DNA from: Ipomoea triloba
Taxonomy: Eukaryota > Streptophyta > Magnoliopsida > Solanales > Convolvulaceae
Direction of reading: 5' to 3'
DNA length: 64,000 bases
Assembly (NCBI RefSeq): GCF_003576645.1
Contig: NC_044917.1
Span: 4,903,745-4,967,744, forward strand
Shown here: one piece after another, positions 13,301 to 24,182 of the stretch
Layout: each line of letters opens with the position of its first letter
Position numbering within the stretch: position 1 is the first letter of the stretch
Made by a program: the position numbers and the translations under genes
The notes under the pieces: generated by a model
Told to the model about the DNA's origin: nothing
Databases searched by the model: none
What the model saw: only the letters and a program-made list of their open reading frames with translations

Positions 13301-16300
13301 TCTTTTGCTGCACATATGATTCATCAGCTATCTTAGTTGTAAATTATATACATATTCAATGTATGTTGAAAGCCAATTAACAGACTGTATATTGTTCAAC
13401 AGGCTGGCTCTATGTGATCGAGATGGCATTAAAAATATATACATATGGTTTTGAGAACTATTGGAGGGATGGACAAAATCGCTTCGATTTTGTTGTCACT
13501 TGGGTTATAGGTGGGTTGATAAAGGGTTTGGGTAAAAATTTATGAAGATCAGCCTATTTAATTTGAATTTGATGGAATCTCATTTCTTAGAGTAATGTAT
13601 ACTTCTCTTGTTGGAGTTAGTGAGAATCATAATCACTTATTTTCATAGTCATCTTTGAATTTACTGGTTGTATCTTATCATGTGGATGGCTGTAATTTTG
13701 CAGTTATTGGAGAAACTACTACTTTTGCCGCTCCTGATGGTGAGACTTTTCTATCTAACGGGGAATGGTGAGGCATCTTAACTCTTACATATTTCTACTC
13801 TGGCAATATTAGTATTTTCAATATAAGCTTACTTAAATTCCAACTTTTGTTTTCAATTTTTTGTATTTCTAATGGCCACAGCAGGTAATGTTAGCAACTA
13901 GATAACTGTTATTTTTTGCTTAGTAAAGGATTTGATAAAATTAAATAACCATTGCTCTATAATCTTAAGTTCCTTTGTTTTAGGCAGCACTTTGAATTTA
14001 CCAATGAATGAGAACTGTCTCTAAGAATCAAAACTCATCTAGGAGATCTCTGCTCTAAATTGAGTGACAGTTGAAAATTGCATTTTCAACCCACAACTTA
14101 AGTTTTGGGTGGAGACTTTTACTTGTGATGAATATATGTACTGTAAGGCAGTTTTTATTGATTCCATTGTCATGATGCCTTTGAATTTTTCTTCTTCCGT
14201 GGGTTGTGCGGCTTCCCTTTTATCCTGACACACATGATGTTTACAGGATTAGGTATCTTCTTATTGCAAGAATGCTACGACTAATAAGGCTCTTGATGCA
14301 TGTCCGAAGTTATCGTGCCTTTGTAGCAACATTTTTGACTCTCATACCAAGTCTCATGCCATACTTAGGGACCATCTTCTGTATATTGTGCTTTTATTGC
14401 TCTCTTGGTTTACAGGTGCACTCTCTCTACCATAATTGGCCACTCTGTACTCTATCTCTATTTGATTTCAATTTTTTAAACTTGTTCTTACATGAGATGT
14501 TCCAAGTGTGACTCAGATTAAAATTCCAAAACTTATCTTCAAATTACTTCTCTCTTAGAGGTCCTTCAATGGTCAATGATGGCATATTCTGTCTCATACA
14601 GATCCCAAGTCATGTCATAAAATACCAATATAATGACTTCAGTTCCAGTGTTGCTTCTCCCTTGTACTGTTTCTCTGTCTGCTATTTTTATCCTGAATGT
14701 TCAAATTTTATGCAGATCTTTGGTGGGATGGTCAATGCTGGGAACCCCAATTTAGATAGAACTGATCTTTCTGATAATGAGTATCCTTTTGTCAATTTTT
14801 ATGTCCTATAGCTATATTATATGTCAGATTTCAAAGACATTCTTTCCTTTGCATAAAAGACTCTTCCTCATTTCATGAGCACTCAATTTACAGTTATGGC
14901 AATAATGGGTTTTTTAAAAATGAGTACCTATAACCGGCCGTTTTCAATTTTTCATTATATGTAAAAGGCACATTGTTCTTAGTTGGACTGCTATTGCTTT
15001 TGCTTTCCTGAACAATAAGCTATTTGCTTTTCAACTTCAATGACTATCCAAATGGAATGGTGACACTTTTCAATTTGTTGGTGATGGGAAACTGGCAATC
15101 ATGGATGCAGGTATTATGATTTTCAGCAACCTTGCCTTAGTTACTGCTAATTTGAAACTTGACCATTCTTTTTGCCCTTCATAGTTCATATCATGCCTAT
15201 ATCAGTTTATCCTTTCTACCTTTATTTTTTAATTATTGTGGAGCTTATCTAAAATTCTAAATGATATAATTTGAATTTACAAGAAGGCTTGATCCAATTC
15301 TGATCTTCGTTTTTGGAGATCCTGATCTTTATTTAATATAGTTAGCCACTTGGATTTGACTATCTATTCTAGCTAACTGAGGATCAAATCAGCTCTAGTT
15401 AGCATCAAACTTTGATTATCTCTAACCAAATTTAATAAATAAATTTTTGTAGAAAAAAAAAATGTGATCAGACTTAATGTAGTCCAACACAAGTTATTAC
15501 AGCAAGAATCAAAGTGCAATAATCTAGTAATCTAGTACTCTTTTCAAGGTTGTCTCAGGAGCTGTAACATTGGTGAAACAGGTTCTTACCCACTCATTAA
15601 GAATTTACCTCTCTAATAAACAGAAGCCACTACAATAAATGAGTTCCCATTTAGAACCAGCTTGAGATGCAGAATTTAGATCTATAATAAACAGAAGCCA
15701 TTACAAGAAATTGTAAATGAGTTTCCGTTTAGAAATAGCTTGAGATGCAACATTGTTTCAATTTAGGACTTTACATTGGTTAGAATTTCATGGATAAATG
15801 AATGTTGAACGTAGGATGTAAGGCTAAAATTTCTCACATGGCTGATGTTAGTATCCTACTTACAATTTTAAAAAAATATCTTCTACGTGAACAAGGATGA
15901 TTTGTATTTATAGCTTGCAGACATGCTTTTGAAAATTATTTTAAACCACTATCATAAGATCATGTTTGTTTTCGATGCATTTGATTGATAGATGTGATAG
16001 TATCACTGATAATATGTGGCTTACCTTTCAGAGCTACAAGGAATTGACTGGGACTTCTTGGAGTTATGTCTACTTTATCAGTTTCTATGTTATCACAGTT
16101 TTATGGCTCTTGAATTTGGTAAGTTGTGTATACTTTCTATGAGCTCAGTACCCCAGGCCCTAAATGGGGGTTGCATAAACATTTGCACTTGTACATGCAC
16201 ATTTCATATGCGGGATTGTTGTCAAAATGAGCAGAGAAAAATGTGGGTTCTGCCCTGGTTTCAGCACATTATACTCCTCATTTTTGTATGGGTAGGAACT

Positions 16301-17047
16301 GAATAATCCAATAACAATTAGTAAAGTCTCCTTAAATGATGGTACATTAATCAAATTCTCGTCCCCAATGTTTATGGAAATTATTTTGCAACTTCAATGC
16401 CTTGAACACAGATATCAATTGTAGTTATTTCAGTTGCAGTGTCGCATAGCTAATTTTTGCTTGACTTTCATCCAAGCTGATTGTTTTTGTGTACCTATTG
16501 CCAAATTGCTAAAACAGTGAACTAACATTTCATTTTTCATTATTTCAGATTATAGCATTTGTCTTGGAGGCTTTCCAAACTGAGATGGATCTGGAAACTA
16601 CAGCAATGTATGTGGATGGAGAGAACAAGGTTAGTAGTGGACCAACTTAAGCTGGTCTTATAGTGTCAATTGCGTTTTAGTATACTCATTTATCTTTCAT
16701 TGATCCCCTAGACTGATATTGTATTTGATGACATAAAATATTTCCTTTCAACCTTCTTATGAATTGTACTATGAATAGTTAATGTGCATAACGAATCAGA
16801 GCTGACATTTAACTCCAAAAAATTCAGGAAGAAAGAGAAAGGGAGCGACGCCGTAAATATGGGTATGTCTGGCTAAAGAACTGACAATCTTTCACTGAAA
16901 ACATCTCACTGCATATTAAAGCAACTCAAAAGATTGCCATTAAATCTGAATTTTATGTTATACAGAACAAAGACAAGGAGCCAGCGAGTTGATGCCCTCC
17001 TCCATCATATGCTGAGCTCTGAACTGACACAGTGCTCCAGCCCATAA
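4345..17047 (+). CDS. TPC1: Vacuolar two-pore cation channel TPC1 (SV channel), complete
   Basis: Exons: 4345-4497, 5358-5501, 5640-5747, 6191-6286, 6802-6926, 8060-8120, 8494-8660, 9072-9177, 9458-9535, 10223-10284, 10654-10726, 11026-11091, 11207-11350, 12130-12187, 13403-13510, 13704-13767, 14247-14415, 14716-14780, 15020-15110, 16032-16118, 16549-16629, 16828-16862, 16966-17047. All phases close to 740 aa (Arabidopsis TPC1 is 733). Two six-helix Shaker-like domains flank a cytosolic double EF-hand. Domain II S4 has the gating arginines R540, R546, R549 and R552. EF2 (D385, D389, E396) is intact. Pore II reads [19 protein letters not shown]. Residue numbers run nine above Arabidopsis throughout the parts compared. 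The family forms a tonoplast dimer passing K, Na and Ca, used in systemic Ca waves. Oddities: an eroded EF1, altered luminal Ca sites, a U12-type intron 18 and a decayed exon copy in intron 7. Confidence 0.97.
4906..4932 (+). repeat. (GA)n microsatellite in TPC1 intron 1
   Basis: Uninterrupted GA/AG dinucleotide run within the first intron. Likely length-polymorphic. Confidence 0.85.
6057..6067 (+). repeat. C11 homopolymer in TPC1 intron 3
   Basis: Eleven consecutive C in AT-rich intron sequence. The length may be a sequencing or assembly artefact. Confidence 0.7.
8684..8757 (+). pseudogene. Decayed tandem copy of the end of TPC1 exon 7 (pore I)
   Basis: The 74 bases 8592-8665 (end of exon 7 plus donor GTAAG) recur 92 bp downstream at 8684-8757 with 62 of 74 identities by my count. 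The source encodes the pore-I segment ending [15 protein letters not shown]. The copy would read [10 protein letters not shown] then stop, with two in-frame stops (TAA near its start, TGA replacing TGG). Its splice donor GTAAG is preserved. It sits in intron 7 and is probably silent. Confidence 0.9.
12991..13132 (+). mobile_element. SINE-like element (copy A) in TPC1 intron 14
   Basis: tRNA-like box A (TGTGGTCAAGCGG near 13010) and box B (GGTTCAAGCCC near 13054) are followed by TTCAGAAGGTTGAGAAA and an A-rich tail. The tail motif GGTTGAGAAA is shared with the other copies in this window. Sense orientation relative to TPC1. Exact ends are uncertain. Confidence 0.75.
14781..15019 (+). other. 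U12-type (minor spliceosome) GT-AG intron 18 of TPC1
   Basis: The donor is GTATCCTTTTG, the U12 GT-type consensus and not the U2 GTAAGT. A branch-like TTTCCTGAAC lies about 10 bases before the acceptor AATAAG at 15019; U12 introns have their branch site this close. No other donor and acceptor pair gives the conserved [11 protein letters not shown] sequence. The intron splits the Asp codon (GA|C) of D616. Confidence 0.88.
15612..15754 (+). repeat. Imperfect tandem duplication in TPC1 intron 19
   Basis: Two units, about 15612-15675 and 15681-15754, both run from AATAAACAGAAGCCA through GCTTGAGATGCA. They differ by a small insertion and scattered substitutions. Confidence 0.75.
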
Positions 17048-18258
17048 TTCTCTCCAGGTAATCTCATTGAATTTCATTTCATTCTTCTTCTTTCTAAGTT
17101 TATTATTTATTAGTCCAGACGGTCGCTAGCTTTCACATCTCTGTGCATTATTAAGCCTAGAGCATCACATCCACTTAATCTTGAATTTCACCAATTCCTC
17201 TATTCATGTTTTCCAATACTGGCAATGAAATATTAAAATCCGTGCTTCAGTGGCCTCCTGTCTCTTTTGCATTATGTTCATTTGATAAAATCCTTACCAA
17301 GAATGCGTGTGTGTTCCTGCTGTCATCGTCTAGGTTGTGAATACCTGACGGAGAAACCAGTACATCATTATCCACTAGGAAGTAAACCTCTCGCATTAGG
17401 ACGGATGTGACAACATGACGTGCAGTTTGTGGATAGGCGCTTGGTGTTTAAATTATTGTAGCATAGTCGCTCACATGGAAACTGGTGATGGTATATCAGG
17501 AATTCAGGACTTTAATTGGTGAATTTGAACCAGAATATTCTCTGTTGTGACTTTTTCTTTCACTTTTTTCTTTTGTTTAAAGCACTTCGGAAATGGGATT
17601 TCATTTAACGATAAGTATCTTTTCTTCTGGTAACGGACTCTAGATTCCAAGTTTTTAACTAATAGTCGATATGTGTCATTTCACTCTTAGCTGGTCTCAT
17701 GTCATTTCACTCTTAACTGGTCTCATTTTTTTGCTGATTCTGTTACAATGTAGTATCTGATCATAGATACTTTCTCAACCTATTGAAGCACAAAGAGTCG
17801 TCGTCTCCATTAAAACTCGAATCCACTTCCTTTCACATGGGGGTGTAAACCGAGTACCACTAGACTACTAGGCTTTACTAATACTCGATATGTGTCATTT
17901 CACTCTTAGTTGGTCTTATTGGTGCCACATAATACCTACTTTCCTTCACCCGACGGAGCAAGAGCAAGAATAGGAGATGCTGCTCTTGCTGTACCGAGGT
18001 CATTTGGAACATAATTGCCCAGCAAAACTAAAATGAAAAGACGACGTTGCAAATAGCCAGCATATCAGTTAAAGAAACTCAAATGAAATCATGTTCAAAC
18101 ATCCTCTGCTAATATGAAGAAACATAACAGTTAAAGTCACTAATGTGAAGAAACATATCAGTCAAAGACAGGTGTATATACAAGGAGCATTTAAAACTGA
18201 ACTAAAATGCCTAAGCGCAATGTATCAGCTCTAACAAGCCCTCTCAATAAGCTCAACA
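17048..18258. other. Convergent spacer, TPC1 and E2 3' regions
   Basis: TPC1 and the E2 gene end tail to tail. A possible TPC1 3' UTR intron runs from a GTAATC donor at 17058 to TAG at 17333; the donor is only 11 bases after the stop. Direct repeats of about 40 bp (from 17655 and from 17877, sharing TCGATATGTGTCATTTCAC) flank a reversed SINE-like element. The E2 3' UTR occupies the right end. Confidence 0.55.
17724..17875 (-). mobile_element. SINE-like element (copy B), reverse orientation
   Basis: On the minus strand it reads GTCTAGTGGTACTCGG (box A-like), GGATTCGAGTTTT (box B-like), then CTTTGTGCTTCAATAGG, TTGAGAAAGTA, ACATTGTAACAGA and an A tail (plus-strand T run at 17726-17732). It is the fullest copy in the window and serves as the reference for the family. 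Confidence 0.8.
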
Positions 18259-20555
18259 TCAGCCTGTAATTCTGAACTGCTCACAGTCCTTCACCCCAAA
18301 TTTAGTGAAAGTCGAGACAAGAACATTTGTAATTTTAGTTAATGCTGCCTTGAAGTCTCGTGTGCGACCATTTTCTGGGACATTATCGCCCTCAGGTTTT
18401 CCCCGTTCAGCAAAACCAACCGGTGCACCCTCCCTGTAGGCTTTACATGCTGACAGGATATCATGTGCATGGATGTGAAAATGACCCGTCACAAGGTCTT
18501 CAAAATGCTGAAAGAATGACCAGTATTATGAAATTAGTTAGAAACATGATCACGTGCAGTATCCAACAAACAAGCAATTAAGCAAGCTACTCAAACAAAT
18601 GAAGAGACAGAAATAGTGTTGCAGAACATACCCTAGGAGGCCTTTTAAGGGTATACATCATTGTTTTCAAAGACATAACGAAAACATTTTCAGTGTAAGC
18701 TTTGGATCTGCGCTCCCCCTCAGAACCAACATAAGTAGATTCATACCCAGGCTCATTGAAGAATGGATTTTCATTCAGAATTAAACCTTGTATAGAAACC
18801 AACACTTGCAGCATGGTTGATGTATTCGGCTGCCACTTTTCAGTACCCTTACCAGCCCAAGTGTTCAAAAGGCTGAGGCAGACTTTACCACACTCGTATA
18901 GATTAGGATTCAGTCTCAGGCCACCGGAATAATAGTAAACCAACTTCAAATAGAAAGAAAAAAAATAAAATCAACATATTATTTTAGCATCACACAATAA
19001 AAAAGGACAAGAATATGTGACTCCAGATACATACTGGTGGTGTATCTGGGTATGTGGAAGGGAGAAGGACATCGAAGACGAAAAGACCATCGTGATAGGG
19101 AGTGCCTTGAGGTCCTACAATCACTGCCCTAAGAAGATCCATCCTTGATTCATATACTCTTACATATATGGTGTCTGTAAAAAAGAGACAATTAAGGTAA
19201 TCATAATCAATGCAGATTTAAAGCTTCAATGTACAGCACAGATACAGGATAGAAATGTTCAATAAGAACTGACTCACCAGGCAAATCCTTCTCCAAAATC
19301 TTCCATTCACTCTGAATTTTCTTCGACCAGGCCTTGGGTGGCTGTGAAGAGAAATACGGGTAATCATATGCTTGCCTGACTGAAATTTGACATAGTAGCC
19401 AGAAAAACCATGGTGCACAATCCATGCTCAAACTAAGATAAAAGCCATTACCTGCTGCCCCTGGAAATGCGTGATGTTGTAGTGGTGATCTGAACAATCA
19501 TCAACAGTATCAAAATGTTTAAACTCTTGATATTTTCTTATGATATCACTAATTTCCTCCTTGCCATTGCCATTGCCAGTAGAGCTCTGACCTACAGAAC
19601 TGCTCCCTGAAGAGCAGAGTTGGGATGCAACCCCAGAAGAAACAGTATCAGTTGAGGCCGGAGTAGAATCCGACTCATTCCACCACGGGACAGCCGCCTC
19701 AACCCCAGGAGGTAAGTCAACATTGTCAAATTGCTTTTGCACACTGTCATCCTCCTCATCACCATCCTCATCCTCATCCTCATCATCAAGTAAATAGTCA
19801 TAGTAATCAAAGCCATCATCATCATCACCATCACCATCATCATCACCAATGTCATCCCCACCACTAGCATCTCCACTACTTGAAGTCCCAATAGCCTTTG
19901 CCAAACTCTCCTATGTGGGGAACCAAAAGAAAATACAAAAACACAGCAAACTATATCAAAGCTAACATACAAGAATTACACTCAAATCACAATCCCATTT
20001 GTATGCTCAAGGAAAAACAAAAACAACACACACACATCACAAAAGCAAAGAAACACACTCTTATCTAGTTCCATAAATTTGAACAATGCTTAGCTGTGTA
20101 ACAACTCAATCATGCCAATATTTTCAACCAGTACAATGTTCCACACCATACAACTTTATTAGTGAACAAGACACTGAAAAGTCAAACTGGAACACACAAA
20201 ACCACCTCGATACAAACGCCAGTGAAGAAAAAAGTTCAATCTAACACCACACAACCCAACAGAACGAAACATCATCACAGATTATGAAAACAAAATCATC
20301 CCAAAACACCCAACAAGCAAAGATCGTATCTTTACCAGAAAACTCTCAACATAAGAAGCAAGACCATCAAAAACTCTGCCGACAAAACCCATTTACTAAC
20401 GGGCACAACAGAAAGAAATGAGCAAAAAAGATCAAAATTTTTTCAATTCGTGTTGCCCCAGAAGCTTGATAGTGAGTGGATACCTGAATTTGCTTAATCT
20501 GCTTAAGGGTTGTGTCAACGTACGATGCGGGTAGTTGCGAAGTCAAGCCCTCCAT
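18259..20555 (-). CDS. UBC25/UBC26-type ubiquitin-conjugating enzyme E2
   Basis: Exons in transcript order: 20555-20484, 19910-19452, 19341-19278, 19174-19035, 18943-18632, 18507-18259, giving 431 aa with all phases closing. The N-terminal half is a D/E-rich acidic tract followed by FDNVDLPPGVEAAVPWW. The C-terminal half is a large UBC fold: PPKAWSKKIQSEWKILEKDL, GTPYHDGLFVFDV, then LNPNLYECGKVCLSLLNTW with catalytic Cys267. The NPNLYECGKVC signature is that of the large E2 group with plant UBC23-26/PHO2 and animal UBE2O/BIRC6. The role would be forming a ubiquitin thioester and probably acting as an E2/E3 hybrid; the substrate is unknown. The first exon is uncertain: ATG at 20392 with an exon ending at 20336 would also splice in phase 0 to 19910. 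Confidence 0.9.
20336..20392 (-). other. Candidate alternative first exon of the E2 gene
   Basis: On the minus strand an ATG at 20392 opens 19 codons (MGFVGRVFDGLASYVESFL) and ends at a good donor CTG|GTAAAG, phase 0. It could replace the 24-codon exon at 20484-20555. Both cannot be coding in one message: joining exon 1 to the AG inside this exon meets a stop. Confidence 0.4.
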
Positions 20556-21639
20556 CTATCTTTTTTTCTCCCCCAATTTCAGAAGATTCAGTTTCGCCCC
20601 TCAATTCCGGAAAATTCAGTTGCAATCGGCGGAGGAAGAAAGAAAGAAAGTTGTGAGAGAGAAAGGGAGTGATGAGCATCGGGTTGGCGCCTTAATATAG
20701 CTCCCAAGTTTCTTCCTATCGTGCACAGGAAGCGTTTGTGATCGATCCTCTACGCTGAGGTCCACTGTAAAGCTTTCTTGCGTGTTTTGAAACCAATCGC
20801 AATTGTTTCTATTTCTGACAACGGTGTGCATTAGCTGTATCCTATAATTTCTTGAGGATTATGGATTTGTATCCGTTTCGGTTCCGTGCATGACTAGGGA
20901 AGACTTGGTAAATTTCCTAAAGTACCCAGTCTTTGTCAACCTTTTCTTCTTTTACGTTGTTTTCCTTTTCCATTTTCCATCGACTGTAGGACTAATATTC
21001 TACGAGGTGGGGGGGGGGGGGGTGATCACCCTAGCTACAACGTGATCACAAACCATGAAGAAAATTAGTGCTTGTCCGATTATAAAGTACCACTAATTAA
21101 TAATTGATCAAACACTTCTGTATACAGTGAGCTCAATTTAATTTGAAGAGTCCATTCAATTAAAAATTATCTGCGGTATAGTTTGAATCTCATTATACTC
21201 TACCTTACTGTTGAAAGCGAATCTAAGTGCAACAACTGCTTACAGCCTGTTTGGTTCGCCAAAAATATTTGAAAAAAATAGAATTAAAAATTAAAAATAA
21301 ATTTCATTGTTTGGTTAGTGGAGAAGAAATTACTGAGAATATAAATTTCATTATTTGGTTGAGTTCGAGATGATAAGGAATAATGAGTATAATGACATAT
21401 ATAGCCCTACACAATAATAATATTATAATAACAATAAAATTAATAAAGTATGGTGAAGGCAAACAACATAAAACATCATTTTCCTTAACTTGTAGGAAAA
21501 TATTTTCGATCCAACCAAACACCCCTTCGATGAGTTGGATGAGTGGGAATGGAGAGAGAGAAAAATGGAGGCCTCCCTGCAAGGAAGGGGATCTTGCAGA
21601 AATTATGGATCCCATCTTTGTTTGCTTTCTCGCTCCATG

Positions 21640-21830
21640 CGCACGTTGTGCGCAATTTGCGCGCCATGCAGTGCACGCGCCCCTGGGCGCGTAAATACTT
21701 AGCTTTACTCTTTTTTTTTTCCAGTTTTATTCTTTGTTTTTTTACTTTTCTTTTTTTTCCCACCTCATTTTCTCTTTCCTAATCACACTCCTCAAAAACT
21801 ACACCAAAGTTTAACTATTGTGGTTGGCCT
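21640..21830 (-). mobile_element. Half-element related to the MITE at 23758-24179
   Basis: TTTCTCTTTCCTAATCACAC near 21770 is the reverse complement of a stretch near 23810 in the complete MITE. Like that element, it is preceded by a T-rich tract and a GC-rich block (GCGCACGTTGTGCGC and GCGCCCCTGGGCGC). No matching outer terminus is seen on the left, so it may be truncated or rearranged. Confidence 0.5.
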
Positions 21831-23093
21831 TGTAGAATTTACATCTTCATTGGTTTGTTAGGTGTGAAGTGTTTGAATGTAGCTAGTTATGTTCAAAGGT
21901 ACAGGTAGCAGTCCTGCTTGAAATAAATGCAGGCCTTTGCAGTATGCTTTCCTGATCAAATCAATCCACTGAAGAGACAAGAGTTTGGATTTATATTTAA
22001 AAGACAAAAAAAATTAAAACAACATTTTCCAATTTCACTTATGGTACAAGTATTTATGGTGTAGAGTCTGAAACTTGTGGTTTCTGCATCTCTGGGATGT
22101 TTTGGAGATGTATAGCAATTTATAATAATAAAAACATTTTGCGTATTTCAGCTTTTCAGATGTTGTGCTCAACATCTGTTTGCTTCAGAAGTGGAAAAGC
22201 TGAGGATTCTAAAGTTGCCCAACCCCACCCCTATGGGACCTACACCTTACTGCTTACCCAAAATAGTTATTCTACTTCTTTAATTTTACGACAAATAAAA
22301 TATTAAATATTTTTATTATGTGAATCTGAGAAAAAATGTTTATATCAAAAATTTATATGTAAAAATAAGAAATGAGAGTAGATATAATATTTTTCTATTA
22401 TGAAACTTGTTCTCTACGCTTTTCCCACAATCCCATGCACCGCCATCATGCCGCCGTCCTCTGTGGAAAAATGAAGGGAAGAATCCTTACTTTTGACTAC
22501 TAAAGAAAAAGAAAATAGTCCAATATGATAACCCCGCTCTCAAAACTAAAATTTTTATCATTTTAATTTTTTATTAAAGAAAAAAAATAAAGAAATAAAC
22601 ATTTTAACTTATTTTGTTGGCTTAAATGTTTGTAAACCACTGCACTAAAGAGACATTTTTGACCAAGAAGATAATAGTAAGAATCAAAATCGTAATTTTA
22701 TGATGGTATAAATTTAAAAGTATATTTTTTCAAAAAAATTAAATTTTGATTATTGTTTTTTATTTTATCCAATCCGTCTCATTGGATTACAGATTTACAG
22801 CAAATGAGGAGACGGATGTGATGGTGAAAATGTGACCTGGTTTTCTTCTACTTTTCTATTATATTTGCCTTGAAATTTCATTGAAAGGGGAATCTTTAAG
22901 GACATGCAGATTCAAGGAAATTCACAGAACCAGTCATTCTCGTACATTTTCGTTCCCAATGTTAATGGACACAGTACCATACGTACTCACTACATACTCA
23001 GCTGAGAATAAATTTTGCTAACATATCCTCTTCCTTCTATCTTTTGGAGATTTTATACAATTGAAAACGTTTAATATACTTAATTAATCATTA

Positions 23094-23248
23094 ATTTCTA
23101 ATGATCGAGCAATGATAAGCAAGACAATTACTTATGCTATTGTTATATTTAATATGGGAACACCTTTCAAAATTTATTTTCTAATGATTAAGTAATGATA
23201 AACCAGGCAATTACTTAGGCTATACTTAATATGGGAACACCTTTCAAA
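23094..23248 (+). repeat. Imperfect tandem duplication, about 75 bp unit
   Basis: Unit 1 (23094-23172) and unit 2 (23179-23248) both run from TTCTAATGAT to TAATATGGGAACACCTTTCA. They differ by substitutions and a small deletion. Confidence 0.8.
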
Positions 23249-23757
23249 CCTTATCTAGCACCCAATAATCCTTGGAGATCAACACACTATGCCAATTGTC
23301 AAGTTTAAAATGAAGAAGCAAGTTATTTTAAAAAAAATAAAAATCAAGAAGCAAGTAATCGTATTGGCAAATGTAAATGATGTTGCTAAAAAAGAGTGTT
23401 GAAGCTAAGATTATAGGGAAGACTAGCATTTAGGATCCAACTTACCGAAGATTAACATAAAGGATTATAATTCCTTGCCCCAAAAGGTTTTATCTATCCC
23501 AATCCTAAGAGTCTTCACACTCTAATCTGATAGAACTTTTAGAATGATGTAAATCACGATAACTTAGTAGTTCACTAATGTTAGTGTGCACAAAAAATAT
23601 GCCTACTTTGGACATAATTCTTAGACTATATTATAGTCAATTTTTGAACATTGATCTTTTATTTTAAACACTATATACTGAATCAGTGAATTAATCTAGT
23701 TGGAGCTTGGATGATAATTCCTAAATACCAAGGATAAATTTATTAGAGATTTGGTTA

Positions 23758-24179
23758 GAGCATCCTTATCAGTGGAGTTTTCTCGTGATTATTGAGGAGT
23801 TTTTGTAAGTGTGATTAGGAAAGAGAATATGGAGAGAAGGAAAAAAAAAAAAGAAAAAGAAAAAAGAAAATAATCACAAAGCCTGACAGTTTGTAAAAAA
23901 AAAAAAATTAAATTAAAAAGCAATGCAAAAGTCAGAGTGGCAACCGCCACTCTGACTCGCCCAGCGGGCGCGTGTGGAGGCGGGAAGTGCGCCAAACGCG
24001 CACTTCCTTGGTTTATTTGTTTTTTTTTCTTTTTTTTTTAATTCTGTCAAAACTGACAATATTCATGTTTTAGCAAATGAATTCTTTCTTCTCTAAATAT
24101 CTCCTACATCAGTTCAAGGTTCTTAATCTTAGTTTTTATACTGACATGATTCTCCTATTATACAATGGTGTGGATGCTC
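23758..24179. mobile_element. Tourist-like (PIF/Harbinger) MITE, 422 bp, with GC-rich hairpin core
   Basis: The termini are inverted GAGCATCC...GGATGCTC, flanked on both sides by TTA (23755-23757 and 24180-24182), the target duplication of PIF/Harbinger elements. It has no coding capacity. The core contains three back-to-back hairpins (23931-24007) in otherwise AT-rich sequence. It lies 300 bp upstream of the membrane-protein gene. Confidence 0.75.
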
Positions 24180-24182
24180 TTA

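Larger units (their letters stand above)
20556..23757. other. Spacer upstream of the E2 gene
   Basis: The left part holds the E2 leader and promoter. There is a G14 homopolymer at 21009-21022. Around 21240-21530 terminal-looking GTTTGGTT and AACCAAACA motifs suggest a MITE without provable ends. 21640-21830 resembles half of the TTA-flanked MITE at 23758. An imperfect tandem duplication lies at 23094-23248. No gene is supported. Confidence 0.55.

Noticed and set aside
19592..19972. 126-residue ORF on the minus strand
   Set aside because: It is an out-of-frame reading of the acidic E2 exon (Met-rich from GATGAT repeats).
21239..21530. Possible MITE with GTTTGGTT and AACCAAACA ends
   Set aside because: Only about nine bases are inverted and no target duplication could be fixed, so it is mentioned only within the spacer entry.
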